From the NCBI RefSeq assembly GCF_900101385.1, contig NZ_FMZB01000004.1, positions 1 to 64,000 of the forward strand: 64,000 bases of DNA, written 5' to 3'. How positions within the stretch are numbered: position 1 is the first letter of the stretch; each line of letters starts with the position of its first letter. Both the position numbers and the translations under genes were made by a program. Positions 54,178 to 62,016 of the stretch are shown piece after piece. This stretch comes from Terribacillus halophilus. GTDB lineage: Bacteria; Bacillota; Bacilli; Bacillales; Amphibacillaceae. Under the pieces are notes generated by a model, which had not been told where the DNA came from, ran no database searches, and was given only the letters and a program-made list of their open reading frames with translations.

Positions 54178-54621
54178 GAGTATGGCAGCTGCTTCTTCGT
54201 GAATCTGCAGACTGCTGGATAATTTCTCCTCCATGGGCTGCCATTCTGGATCATCTTCCGAGATGGCTTGTTTTAATTGCTCCATTGCCTCGATTTGCCG
54301 GATTGTCTGCGAATGCCATTGTTTAACTTGGAGCGCCATCAGCTTTTTATATACGGAGCTGACATTCGTATAGAAATCCTTTCTTGATCCTTTTACCCAT
54401 ACACGATCAACAAGTTCCAGATGGGATAGATTACGGATAGCTATATTGACAGCAGTTTTGCTTTTTCCAATCGATTTTGCCATTTGATCCAGGGTGAGTG
54501 AATGCTTTTCTACATATAGCACGGCGAGAAGCCGAGCTTCTGTTGCGGACAAACGGAACATCTCACCTGTCCTCGTCAGTTCCGCTATAAGCGCTTCGTA
54601 TGATGACATCCTTTCATTCAC
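54154..54621 (-). CDS. GbsR/MarR-type regulator divergent from opuA module 2
   Basis: 155-residue winged-helix regulator of the GbsR/OpcR group. The DNA-binding domain (about 22-90) contains HSLTLDQMAKSIGKSKTAVNIAIRNLSHLELVDRV, and the rest is helical. It starts with GTG at 54621, ten bases after GGAGGT. Divergent from opuAA copy 2, with the GTACAG palindrome in between, so it probably controls that operon and itself. A relict of the same gene lies at 50400-50790. In B. subtilis related regulators govern betaine and choline importers. Confidence 0.82.
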   Translation of the reverse strand: MNERMSSYEALIAELTRTGEMFRLSATEARLLAVLYVEKHSLTLDQMAKSIGKSKTAVNIAIRNLSHLELVDRVWVKGSRKDFYTNVSSVYKKLMALQVKQWHSQTIRQIEAMEQLKQAISEDDPEWQPMEEKLSSSLQIHEEAAAILKKITAIS

Positions 54622-54754
54622 TATATTTTCGACCTCCCCTTATCTATGCTTCTGTTTCAAGCTTACATGAAACGAAGGGGTAAAGGAACTTCGGTATAGT
54701 ACAGTATTCGAGAGCATTTAGAAGGAAATAGGAGGAAAAGAGGCGTTATGTCGT

Positions 54755-54772
54755 GTACAGTATATTCTGTAC
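54755..54772. promoter_or_regulatory. GTACAG palindrome, operator candidate of opuA module 2
   Basis: GTACAG-TATATT-CTGTAC, identical to 50888-50905; a further TGTACAG half site lies at 54781-54787. It sits between the divergent regulator and opuAA. Confidence 0.65.
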
Positions 54773-54806
54773 AAACTTTATGTACAGAAACAACATTTTA
54801 TGAGGT

Positions 54807-54835
54807 TTGTGTTGTATGAACTTTTTGTTTAACAT
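54807..54835 (+). promoter_or_regulatory. Promoter of opuA module 2
   Basis: TTGTGT (54807-54812) and TAACAT (54830-54835), 17 bases apart. Weaker than the module 1 promoter, to which it aligns position by position. Confidence 0.45.
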
Positions 54836-54910
54836 AAATTGAGTCGATACATTGTTACGGGAAGTTATCCTGAAGATGACAATAATGTTACAGAAAAAGA
54901 GGTGAATGCT

Positions 54911-56107
54911 GTGCCAATTATAAAAGTGGAAAATCTCTCTAAAGTTTTTGGTAAGAACACGAAAGCTGCGCTGGAATTAGCGGAAGCTGGTAAAACGAAG
55001 GAAGAGATTCTGAAAGAAACAGGAAGCACAGTTGGTGTCAATCGTGCATCGTTTGAAGTAGAACCAGGTGAGATATTCGTTATCATGGGTCTCTCAGGAA
55101 GTGGTAAATCCACATTGGTACGTCTGATCAACCGCTTGATCGAACCAACGACTGGCGATGTTTACATCGATGGGGAAAACTTGGCAAAGATGGATAAGAA
55201 GGAGCTTCGCCGAGTACGCAGGGAAAAACTGAGTATGGTTTTCCAGCGATTCGGGCTGTTCCCGAACAGGACGATTCTGCAAAACGCGGAATATGGACTG
55301 GAAGTACAAGGAATCAGCAAAGAGGAAAGAACGAAGAAAGCAACGAAATCGTTGGAACTTGTTGGTTTGGGCAGTTATTTAGATCAATATCCAGGGCAAT
55401 TGTCTGGTGGTATGCAGCAGCGTGTCGGTTTGGCAAGGGCTCTTGCAAACGATCCGGAAGTCATGCTCATGGATGAAGCTTTTTCAGCACTCGATCCGCT
55501 TATCCGGAAAGATATGCAGGATGAATTGTTGGACCTACAGGAAACGATGAAGAAAACAATCTTGTTCATCACCCATGATTTGGACGAAGCATTGCGAATC
55601 GGTGACCGTATCGCTTTGATGAAAGACGGGAATATCGTTCAAATCGGTACGCCTGAGGAAATCCTCATGAATCCGGCCAATAGTTATGTCGAGAAATTCG
55701 TTGAGGATGTCGATCGAGCAAAAGTACTTACTGCTCAGCAGATTATGAAACGACCGGAAACAATCAACATAGATAAGCACGGTCCTCGTGTGGCATTGGA
55801 ACGTATGCGGGAAGCGGGTCTGTCCAGTATCCTGGTTGTAGACAGCAAACGTGTACTCCAAGGTATCGTAACGGCAGATGAAGCGAATGAAGCTCGAAAA
55901 AATGAAGTGAAGAATCTATCGGAAATCATACAGCGTGATGTACCGACAGTGGAAAAAGATACACCGCTCCATGACTTGTTCGCTGTCATCCATGATTCGC
56001 CGGTTCCGTTGGCAGTTACAGAAAACGGAAAACTATTGGGGATTATCGTCAGAGGTGCGGTTATTGGTGCACTTGCTGGTGAGGGTGAGGTGAACGAACA
56101 TGCTTAA
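54911..56107 (+). CDS. opuAA: Glycine betaine ABC importer ATPase OpuAA, copy 2
   Basis: Second copy of the OpuA ATPase, 398 residues, same start logic (GTG 54911 after GAGGTG), Walker [10 protein letters not shown], signature QLSGGMQQR, Walker [13 protein letters not shown] and two CBS domains. About 94 % identical to copy 1 at protein level by my count. DNA of the last 200 bases is nearly identical, while the first part differs at many third positions. Overlaps opuAB copy 2 by eight bases. Both copies look functional. Confidence 0.93.
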   Translation: MPIIKVENLSKVFGKNTKAALELAEAGKTKEEILKETGSTVGVNRASFEVEPGEIFVIMGLSGSGKSTLVRLINRLIEPTTGDVYIDGENLAKMDKKELRRVRREKLSMVFQRFGLFPNRTILQNAEYGLEVQGISKEERTKKATKSLELVGLGSYLDQYPGQLSGGMQQRVGLARALANDPEVMLMDEAFSALDPLIRKDMQDELLDLQETMKKTILFITHDLDEALRIGDRIALMKDGNIVQIGTPEEILMNPANSYVEKFVEDVDRAKVLTAQQIMKRPETINIDKHGPRVALERMREAGLSSILVVDSKRVLQGIVTADEANEARKNEVKNLSEIIQRDVPTVEKDTPLHDLFAVIHDSPVPLAVTENGKLLGIIVRGAVIGALAGEGEVNEHA

Positions 56108-56954
56108 TTTCATGGAAAACATAGAAGCACTGCCAGTCGCAGATTGGACATCTAATTTCGTCGATATGCTGACAGATACATTCGCGTTCTTATTCGATCC
56201 GATCAAGGATGGTTTAGGTGATGTGATGGACTTGATTACATCAGGTCTTGATGCTATTCCTCCTGTCATTTTTATTTTGCTGGTTGCTATATTAGCTTTC
56301 TTCATGACAGGCAAGAAATTCGGTTTGGCAGTATTCAGTATTATTGGTTTACTGTTCATTTGGAACCAAGGTTTATGGGACCAGCTGATTGATACGTTCA
56401 CACTGGTGCTGACTTCCAGTATTTTGTGTATTATCATCGGTGTCCCTATCGGTATTCTGATGTCCAAAAGTAAAATTGCACAATCCATCATCACGCCCAT
56501 TCTTGATTTTATGCAGACGATGCCTGCCTTCGTTTATTTGATTCCGGCAGTTGCTTTCTTCAGTATCGGCGTGGTGCCAGGTATTTTCGCATCATTGATT
56601 TTTGCGACACCGCCTACTGTACGTTTTACGAATCTGGGTATCCGCCAAGTTTCTGAGGAACTGGTGGAAGCGGCAGATGCCTTCGGTTCTACTGGAGCAC
56701 AAAAGCTATTCAAAGTGGAGTTGCCAATGGCGAAGTACACTATAATGGCAGGTATTAACCAAACAGTCATGCTCGCGCTTTCCATGGTCGTCATTGCATC
56801 CATGATCGGTGCGCCTGGTCTTGGCCGTGAAGTATTGTCTTCCTTGCAGCGAGCACAGGTCGGCCCTGGTTTCGTTGCTGGTCTCAGCATTGTAGTACTT
56901 GCAATCATCATTGACCGTTTTACCCAAAATATTTACAAAGATAAATCCAAGTAA
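56100..56954 (+). CDS. opuAB: Glycine betaine ABC importer permease OpuAB, copy 2
   Basis: 284-residue permease, same length as copy 1, with the EAA loop [23 protein letters not shown] and helix blocks [14 protein letters not shown] and [15 protein letters not shown]. Most differences from copy 1 are in the first 50 residues (the poorly conserved N-terminal segment) and a few loop positions. Membrane partner of OpuAA copy 2; subunits of the two copies could mix because the contact loops are almost the same. Confidence 0.92.
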   Translation: MLNFMENIEALPVADWTSNFVDMLTDTFAFLFDPIKDGLGDVMDLITSGLDAIPPVIFILLVAILAFFMTGKKFGLAVFSIIGLLFIWNQGLWDQLIDTFTLVLTSSILCIIIGVPIGILMSKSKIAQSIITPILDFMQTMPAFVYLIPAVAFFSIGVVPGIFASLIFATPPTVRFTNLGIRQVSEELVEAADAFGSTGAQKLFKVELPMAKYTIMAGINQTVMLALSMVVIASMIGAPGLGREVLSSLQRAQVGPGFVAGLSIVVLAIIIDRFTQNIYKDKSK

Positions 56955-57008
56955 ATGAATGCAGCCTGAAATAGGCGCTTTCAATAAATAGAAGGGGAGT
57001 TCGATTAC

Positions 57009-57896
57009 ATGAAAAAGTGGAAAACATTAGGTGTGGCAGCTGGCCTGGCAATGACATTGGTAGCAGCAGGGTGCGGGAATGACAGCTCCAGCTCTGACAG
57101 CTTCAGTGAGCAAGTGGATTACAAGATTACTGGTATCGAAGCTGGTGCTGGTGTCATGAGCGCCGCCGAAAAGGCAATTGAAGATTATGATCAGCTGAAC
57201 GGCTGGACATTGCAACCGTCTTCCAGCGGTGCAATGGCGACAACTCTAGGTGAAGCGATCAAAGACGAAGAGCCAATCATCATCACAGGCTGGACACCTC
57301 ATTGGATGTTCAGTAAATATGATCTGAAGTATCTGGAAGATCCAAAAGGTTCATTTGGAGAAGAAGAAACGATTAATACCATGACTCGCCAAGGGTTTGC
57401 TGACGATGTACCGGGTGCTAATAAAGTACTTGATCAATTCAACTGGACTACAGACGATATGGGAGAAGTCATGTTGGAAGTAAGTGAAGGTGCAGACCCA
57501 GCCGAAGCTGCACGCAACTGGGTGGACAGCCACGAGGATCAAGTAGCTGAGTGGACGAAAGGTGCCGAGGAAGGTAACGGTCAGGAAGTCAGCCTGACTT
57601 ATGTCGAGTGGGATTCCGAAGTTGCTTCTACGAATGTTATGAAAGCTGTACTTGATGACTTGGGATACAATACAAAGATTACACCACTTGATAATGCAGT
57701 CATGTGGCAATCAGTTGCCAATGGAGAAGCTGATGCCATGGTAGCAGCTTGGCTGCCGACTACACATGGTGACTTGTATGAGCAATACAAAGATAAGCTT
57801 GTGGATTTAGGACCAAACTTGGAAGGTGCGAAAACCGGTCTGGTTGTACCTGACTATGTGGATGCGAATTCCATTGAGGATTTGGAAGCGAAATAA
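57009..57896 (+). CDS. opuAC: Glycine betaine-binding lipoprotein OpuAC, copy 2
   Basis: 295-residue binding lipoprotein, lipobox VAAGC (Cys22), betaine-cage tryptophans in ITGWTPHWMF, YVEWDSEV and VAAWLPTTHGDLY. It is the least conserved pair of the duplication, with many substitutions between residues 60 and 180, which leaves room for a different affinity or solute. ATG behind GAAGGGGAG. Its terminator matches that of copy 1. Confidence 0.92.
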   Translation: MKKWKTLGVAAGLAMTLVAAGCGNDSSSSDSFSEQVDYKITGIEAGAGVMSAAEKAIEDYDQLNGWTLQPSSSGAMATTLGEAIKDEEPIIITGWTPHWMFSKYDLKYLEDPKGSFGEEETINTMTRQGFADDVPGANKVLDQFNWTTDDMGEVMLEVSEGADPAEAARNWVDSHEDQVAEWTKGAEEGNGQEVSLTYVEWDSEVASTNVMKAVLDDLGYNTKITPLDNAVMWQSVANGEADAMVAAWLPTTHGDLYEQYKDKLVDLGPNLEGAKTGLVVPDYVDANSIEDLEAK

Positions 57897-57909
57897 TGCT
57901 GTAATCGGA

Positions 57910-57938
57910 AAAACCTCTTCCTGTTGGAAGGGGTTTTT
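57910..57938 (+). terminator. Terminator of opuA module 2
   Basis: AACCTCTTCC / GGAAGGGGTT stem with a TGTT loop and Ts; counterpart of 54047-54077. Confidence 0.88.
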
Positions 57939-57965
57939 GGTTTGTGATTCTATGAAAGTCAAATG

Positions 57966-57996
57966 AAAAATGCTCTCCATGACGGAGAGCATTTTT
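57966..57996. terminator. Bidirectional terminator at the yhaH 3' end
   Basis: ATGCTCTCC / GGAGAGCAT stem flanked by A-run and T-run on either side. Confidence 0.85.
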
Positions 57997-58367
57997 CATT
58001 GATTGTTTTTCTGATTCGCTTTTTCTTCCAGTTCTTTCAGGCTTTTCTCGATTTGAGCCAAGCTTTTCTGGATATTTTTCTGATGCGGCTCGACTGTGCG
58101 TTTCCAGCTGTCGATGGAAGTTTTGACATCAGCTGATAATTCTTTGAACATAGCAGCGCCTTCTTTGGACGTTCTGGTGATTTGTTCTTTCAGCTGTGTG
58201 CCTTCATTTTTCAAGTTGTTGAATGTTACCTTCCACTCATCACTGCGCTGTTTTGCGTCTGCGCGCAGTTCTTTGCCGGAAGATGGCGCTGTCAGCAATG
58301 TAATTGCAGCGCTGACTGTGCTGCCTACGAGTATACCTAAAGCGATTGATTTGCTACTTGCCATCAT
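57996..58367 (-). CDS. yhaH: YtxH-domain protein YhaH
   Basis: About 123 residues with one N-terminal membrane helix (SIALGILVGSTVSAAITLLTAP) followed by the SSGKELR motif of the YtxH family and a long charged coiled coil. B. subtilis YhaH stands in the same place next to hit. YtxH proteins are stress-linked, with no fixed biochemical role. Start among GTG-AAG-ATG-ATG behind AAGGAG; I use the first ATG. Confidence 0.82.
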   Translation of the reverse strand: MMASSKSIALGILVGSTVSAAITLLTAPSSGKELRADAKQRSDEWKVTFNNLKNEGTQLKEQITRTSKEGAAMFKELSADVKTSIDSWKRTVEPHQKNIQKSLAQIEKSLKELEEKANQKNNQ

Positions 58368-58435
58368 CTTCACTCCTTCCTATTCCATTATACTATTTTC
58401 TCTTCTTATGTAGCAGTGAAACATAAGTGGTGAGC

Positions 58436-58861
58436 TTACTTGATTTTACTGCTGATTGCTTCTGCCAATTCACCAAGATGATCGCTGGCAATATTGTCAT
58501 GCTGCTTGAAAGTGGCGTGGAAGCCATCATCTTTTCCATACCTAGGTATCAGATGCACATGCAGATGGAAAACCGTCTGTCCTGCGGCAGCTTCTGTGTT
58601 GCTCAAGACGTTCAGTCCAGCCGGCTGAAACGCTTCTTTGATCGCATTCGCAATCTGTGGCACACGCGCAAATACTTCCTGTGCCACTTCAGGCGGTGTT
58701 TCGTATATATTCTTCGTATGGGTTTTCGGGATGATGAGGGTATGTCCCTTTGTCACCTGGCCGATATCCATAAAAGCAAGTACTTGGTCATCTTCATAAA
58801 CTTTTGCTGAAGGCAGTTCACCAGCGGCGATTTTACAGAAGATACAATCCTTTTCGTGCAT
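58436..58861 (-). CDS. hit: HIT-family nucleotide hydrolase
   Basis: 141-residue histidine-triad protein that hydrolyses nucleotide phosphoramidates or related adenylates. The triad is in VFHLHVHLIPR; an N-terminal CIFCKI gives two zinc-ligand Cys of the Bacillus type. The start is MHEKDCIFC, eight bases after AAAGGAG. A promoter (TTTACA and TACAAT, 18 bases apart) reads into it from 58918-58889. Divergent from ecsA as in B. subtilis. Exact substrate unknown. Confidence 0.92.
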   Translation of the reverse strand: MHEKDCIFCKIAAGELPSAKVYEDDQVLAFMDIGQVTKGHTLIIPKTHTKNIYETPPEVAQEVFARVPQIANAIKEAFQPAGLNVLSNTEAAAGQTVFHLHVHLIPRYGKDDGFHATFKQHDNIASDHLGELAEAISSKIK

Positions 58862-58888
58862 ACGATCACTCCTTTGACATGTATACAT

Positions 58889-58918
58889 ATTGTATAAAGG
58901 AATGGACATGCTTGTAAA
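58889..58918 (-). promoter_or_regulatory. Sigma-A promoter of hit
   Basis: On the minus strand TTTACA (58918-58913) and TACAAT (58894-58889) with 18-base spacing, just upstream of hit. Confidence 0.6.
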
Positions 58919-58934
58919 GTATGTCGAATAAAAT

Positions 58935-59192
58935 AGGCAGACATCCCGTAACGGCCGGAATGTTGGAATTCTTCGCGTTTTGGGAGTGTCTGCCTCAGAA
59001 GCAAGGTTGCCAAGAGTAAAACCATTTCGAACTGTACAGCGGCTTACGGAGTTTGCGCCAGTACACTTTCAGCTTGCTTACAGTTGTAAATCAGCTTACT
59101 TTCGGACGTAGCGGTTTGTATCTCCTACCAACACCTCATTTTTTTAGGAATGGGTCCTGCTTTCGGAAACCTCTTGGCAACTTCATTGCTTC
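58935..59192. ncRNA. Candidate structured RNA or leader between hit and ecsA
   Basis: No convincing ORF in 390 bases, but strong folding potential. Hairpin 1: AGGCAGACA (58935-58943) pairs perfectly with TGTCTGCCT (58987-58995), extended by TCCC/GGGA across one bulge. Directly after it a long-range stem closes about 155 bases: GAAGCAA (58998-59004) with TTGCTTC (59186-59192) and GTTGCCAAGAG (59006-59016) with CTCTTGGCAAC (59171-59181). An inner AACTGTA/TACAGTT stem lies near 59030-59090. I cannot match it to SRP RNA, 6S RNA, tmRNA, RNase P or a known riboswitch. Strand and promoter are uncertain; ecsA has its own promoter downstream. Confidence 0.5.
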
Positions 59193-59236
59193 GAAAATAG
59201 TATGTGCAGGTTGTGTGAGGTTATAACCGTTTTATT

Positions 59237-59265
59237 TTGGCAAATCCGCCGTGCTTTGGTAAACT
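59237..59265 (+). promoter_or_regulatory. Sigma-A promoter of ecsABC
   Basis: TTGGCA (59237-59242) and TAAACT (59260-59265), 17 bases apart, 35 bases before ecsA. Confidence 0.6.
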
Positions 59266-59299
59266 TTTAGCAAGAGTGCCTTAGAAAGGGGAAAAGGTA

Positions 59300-60046
59300 A
59301 TGCAGCCTTTATTACATATAGATTCACTTACAGGCGGATATACACATAAAAATGTCCTGCATGAAGTATCATTCCAAGTAGATGCGGGGGAAATTGTCGG
59401 GCTCATTGGCCTGAACGGAGCTGGTAAGAGTACGACAATCAAGCATATCATCGGACTCATGCAGCCCAAGGGCGGCAGTATCCAGATCAATGGCCATACA
59501 TTTGCTGCTTCACCGGAGACGTATCGGAGCAATTTCTCGTACATACCGGAAATGCCAGTGCTTTATGATGAACTGACGTTATATGATCACTTGCGTCTCA
59601 CTGCACAGGCTTATGATTTGTCGAAGGAGGAATTTGATAAACGTCTTCCTCCCTTGCTGAAGGAATTCCGTCTCGAAAAGAAACTGAAGATGTTCCCGGT
59701 TCATTTTTCAAAGGGGATGCGCCAAAAAGTGATGATCATGTGCTCTTTCCTTGTGGAACCAGATCTATATATCGTGGATGAACCATTCGTAGGACTTGAT
59801 CCGCTAGGTATTCAGTCGTATTTGCAGCTGATGAACCAGGCAAAGGAGAATGGAGCTGGCGTACTGATGTCCACACATATTCTTGCTACTGCGGAACGTT
59901 ACTGTGACCGTATCGTCATCCTGCATGATGGAAAGCTGCGGGCGGCTGGCACCATGGAGGAACTGCGCAATGAATTCGACATGCGGGATGCCACACTGGA
60001 CGATCTATATGTCCAGCTGACAAAGGAAGAAGACAGCCATGTTTAA
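59300..60046 (+). CDS. ecsA: ABC transporter ATPase EcsA
   Basis: ATPase of the Ecs transporter, 248 residues, needed in B. subtilis for regulated proteolysis by RasP, secretion and competence. Walker A GLNGAGKST, signature FSKGMRQK, Walker B LYIVDEPFVGLDP and switch His in MSTHILA. ATG behind AAAGGGGAAAAGG. Overlaps ecsB by eight bases. Gene order hit-ecsA-ecsB-ecsC is that of B. subtilis, which makes the name secure. Recent work on relatives points to peptide export. Confidence 0.93.
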   Translation: MQPLLHIDSLTGGYTHKNVLHEVSFQVDAGEIVGLIGLNGAGKSTTIKHIIGLMQPKGGSIQINGHTFAASPETYRSNFSYIPEMPVLYDELTLYDHLRLTAQAYDLSKEEFDKRLPPLLKEFRLEKKLKMFPVHFSKGMRQKVMIMCSFLVEPDLYIVDEPFVGLDPLGIQSYLQLMNQAKENGAGVLMSTHILATAERYCDRIVILHDGKLRAAGTMEELRNEFDMRDATLDDLYVQLTKEEDSHV

Positions 60047-61253
60047 TGCGGATACGTTTTTCAAACAGCGGCTTTCCGAGCACATGAAGGAAATGAACCG
60101 CTATCTGCGTTATATATTCAATCAGCATCTTATGATAGCCATGCTGTTTTTGATTTCGGGGCTTGCCTATTATTATCAGCAGTGGCTTGAGACATTGGAT
60201 CCGGGTTTTCCTGCACCGCTTTTGATTGGTGTTGTATTTGGTCTTTTGGCAAGCTACAGCCCGGTCCGGACTTTATTGAAGGAAGCCGATATCGTGTTTC
60301 TGCTTCCACTTGAGCCAAAGCTGCACCGTTATTTCAAGTTAACGATCGGCTACAGCTTCTTCACACAGCTTTACCTGCTCATTTTGGCGGCAGCGGCGCT
60401 TGCGCCTTTGTTTTTCGCAGCGGGGCTGGGGGATGGCTTTGCTTCCTATTTGCTTGTCTTTTTCGTCCTGCTTGTATTTAAGCTGTGGAACCTCCATATG
60501 AATTGGTGGATGTTGAAGATTCGGAATGTCAATATAAGAAGAGGCGAGCAGACACTGCGTGTAGTGTTGAATATCGGATGTTTTTGGCTCTTTTTACGCG
60601 GTGATCTGATGGCAGCGGCGGTTTTGACAGTTCTATTTGTTGCGCTGCTTATTGCAGACTTCAGCATCAGCAGAAAACAAGGGGGACTTGCATGGGACTT
60701 GCTGATTGAAAAGGATCAGGCGCGAATGCAGGCGTTTTACCGGATTGCGAACCAGTTTGCCGATGTACCGCATTTGAAGACGAAAGTCCATAAGCGGCAA
60801 TCTGTCGTCAATCTATTTACTAGCCGTGTTCCTTTCGAGCAGAAGGATACATATGATTATCTGTTCCGAGTTACCTTTGTCAGAGGCGGGGACTATTTCG
60901 GGCTCTTTCTGCGGTTGACGATCTTGGCTGGAGTCATCATCTACTTTATTCCCAATCTTTGGGTCCAGCTGGCATTTGCTTTATTGTTCCTTTATTTGAC
61001 CGGTTTCCAACTGATCGGTTTATGGAAGCATCATCGAACCATAGCTTGGATGGATCTATATCCGGTTCCAGACGACACCCGCAAACATGCTTTGCTAGCT
61101 CTCCTGCAGCAATTAGCTATCATACAGGCGGTATTGCTGAGCCTGGTGTTCCTGTTCCGAGCCGATGTACTAGGTTTCGGTTTGGCGCTAATTGTCGGAC
61201 TGGTCTTCGGAGTCGGATTCGTCCGTATGTATGTGCCAAAACGGTTGAAATAG
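60039..61253 (+). CDS. ecsB: ABC transporter permease EcsB
   Basis: 404-residue membrane subunit of the Ecs transporter with about eight to ten helices in two clusters (about 28-190 and 285-395) and a soluble stretch between, near DLLIEKDQARMQAFYRIANQFADVPHLKTKVHKR, typical of EcsB. Length is close to the B. subtilis protein. Start overlapping ecsA. Partner ATPase is EcsA; the function of the pair in membrane peptide clearance is inferred from the family. Confidence 0.92.
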   Translation: MFNADTFFKQRLSEHMKEMNRYLRYIFNQHLMIAMLFLISGLAYYYQQWLETLDPGFPAPLLIGVVFGLLASYSPVRTLLKEADIVFLLPLEPKLHRYFKLTIGYSFFTQLYLLILAAAALAPLFFAAGLGDGFASYLLVFFVLLVFKLWNLHMNWWMLKIRNVNIRRGEQTLRVVLNIGCFWLFLRGDLMAAAVLTVLFVALLIADFSISRKQGGLAWDLLIEKDQARMQAFYRIANQFADVPHLKTKVHKRQSVVNLFTSRVPFEQKDTYDYLFRVTFVRGGDYFGLFLRLTILAGVIIYFIPNLWVQLAFALLFLYLTGFQLIGLWKHHRTIAWMDLYPVPDDTRKHALLALLQQLAIIQAVLLSLVFLFRADVLGFGLALIVGLVFGVGFVRMYVPKRLK

Positions 61254-61264
61254 GAAGGAGTCGG

Positions 61265-61978
61265 ATGGTGGAAGATTATTATAAGGAAAGAAAACTGAAG
61301 GAAGCGATGTTCTATTATCATTCCCTGCAAAGACGCGGCGGCAGGTTCCAGCGGTTTTCCAAAGGTGCCCAGGATACAATCACCGATAAGATTCCAGCAG
61401 CAGTGCACAGCGCAATCACGGCAGCGATCCGCCAGATGATCGAGCTGAGCCTGACGTCTTCCAATTATATTTATCCAATTCAAGTCGAAAAGAACTGGAG
61501 TTTCGAACAAAGGGAAAAAGAAGTGCGGAAAGTGATCAATCGTTATAAAACGACAGCAAGATTGGAAGGAGCCGGCACTGGAGCTGGAGGCATTCTTTTA
61601 GGGATGGCTGATTTCCCGCTACTGCTCAGCATCAAGATGAAATGTCTATTCGATATTGGCAGGATTTATGGCTTCGATGTGACAGCATTCAGTGAAAGAG
61701 TATTTCTCCTGCAAATATTCAGTGCCACGTTCTCAAGCGGCGAAACAAGGGTAAAGCTTTGGGAAGCTATCCGTCATTGGAATGAAGTTTCCGGTGCCAT
61801 CGAGGATGTCAATTGGCGAGTGCTGCAGCAGGAATATCGGGATCATATCGATTTAATCAAGATGGTCCAGCTGTTGCCTGGTGTCGGTGCTTTTGTCGGC
61901 GCCGTCATCAATGGCAAATTCCTTGAACAATTAGGCACAGCAGCCATGCATGCTTACCGAATACGCATGTTAACATAA
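61265..61978 (+). CDS. ecsC: EcsC family protein
   Basis: 237-residue protein of the EcsC family, third gene of the ecs operon. Conserved core: RLEGAGTGAGGILLGMADFPLLLSIKMKCLFDIGRIYGFD. The Gly-rich block is mildly hydrophobic but not a clear membrane helix. It is not essential for Ecs activity in B. subtilis; biochemical function unknown. The ATG at 61265 is five bases after AAGGAG; the longer frame upstream is a shadow of ecsB. Confidence 0.88.
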   Translation: MVEDYYKERKLKEAMFYYHSLQRRGGRFQRFSKGAQDTITDKIPAAVHSAITAAIRQMIELSLTSSNYIYPIQVEKNWSFEQREKEVRKVINRYKTTARLEGAGTGAGGILLGMADFPLLLSIKMKCLFDIGRIYGFDVTAFSERVFLLQIFSATFSSGETRVKLWEAIRHWNEVSGAIEDVNWRVLQQEYRDHIDLIKMVQLLPGVGAFVGAVINGKFLEQLGTAAMHAYRIRMLT

Positions 61979-61979
61979 G

Positions 61980-62015
61980 AAAGGATCAGCGTGAACGTCA
62001 CGCTGATCCTTTTTG
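61980..62015. terminator. Bidirectional terminator after ecsC
   Basis: Perfect 12-bp stem AGGATCAGCGTG / CACGCTGATCCT with an AACGT loop and TTTTT. Confidence 0.9.
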
Positions 62016-62016
62016 T

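Noticed and set aside
58935-59192. SRP RNA, 6S RNA, tmRNA, RNase P RNA or T-box identity for the folded region
   Set aside because: None of the conserved cores of these RNAs can be found on either strand.
60959-61264. N-terminal extension of ecsC by 102 codons
   Set aside because: It lies inside ecsB in another frame; the ATG at 61265 has a proper AAGGAG and matches the EcsC family start.
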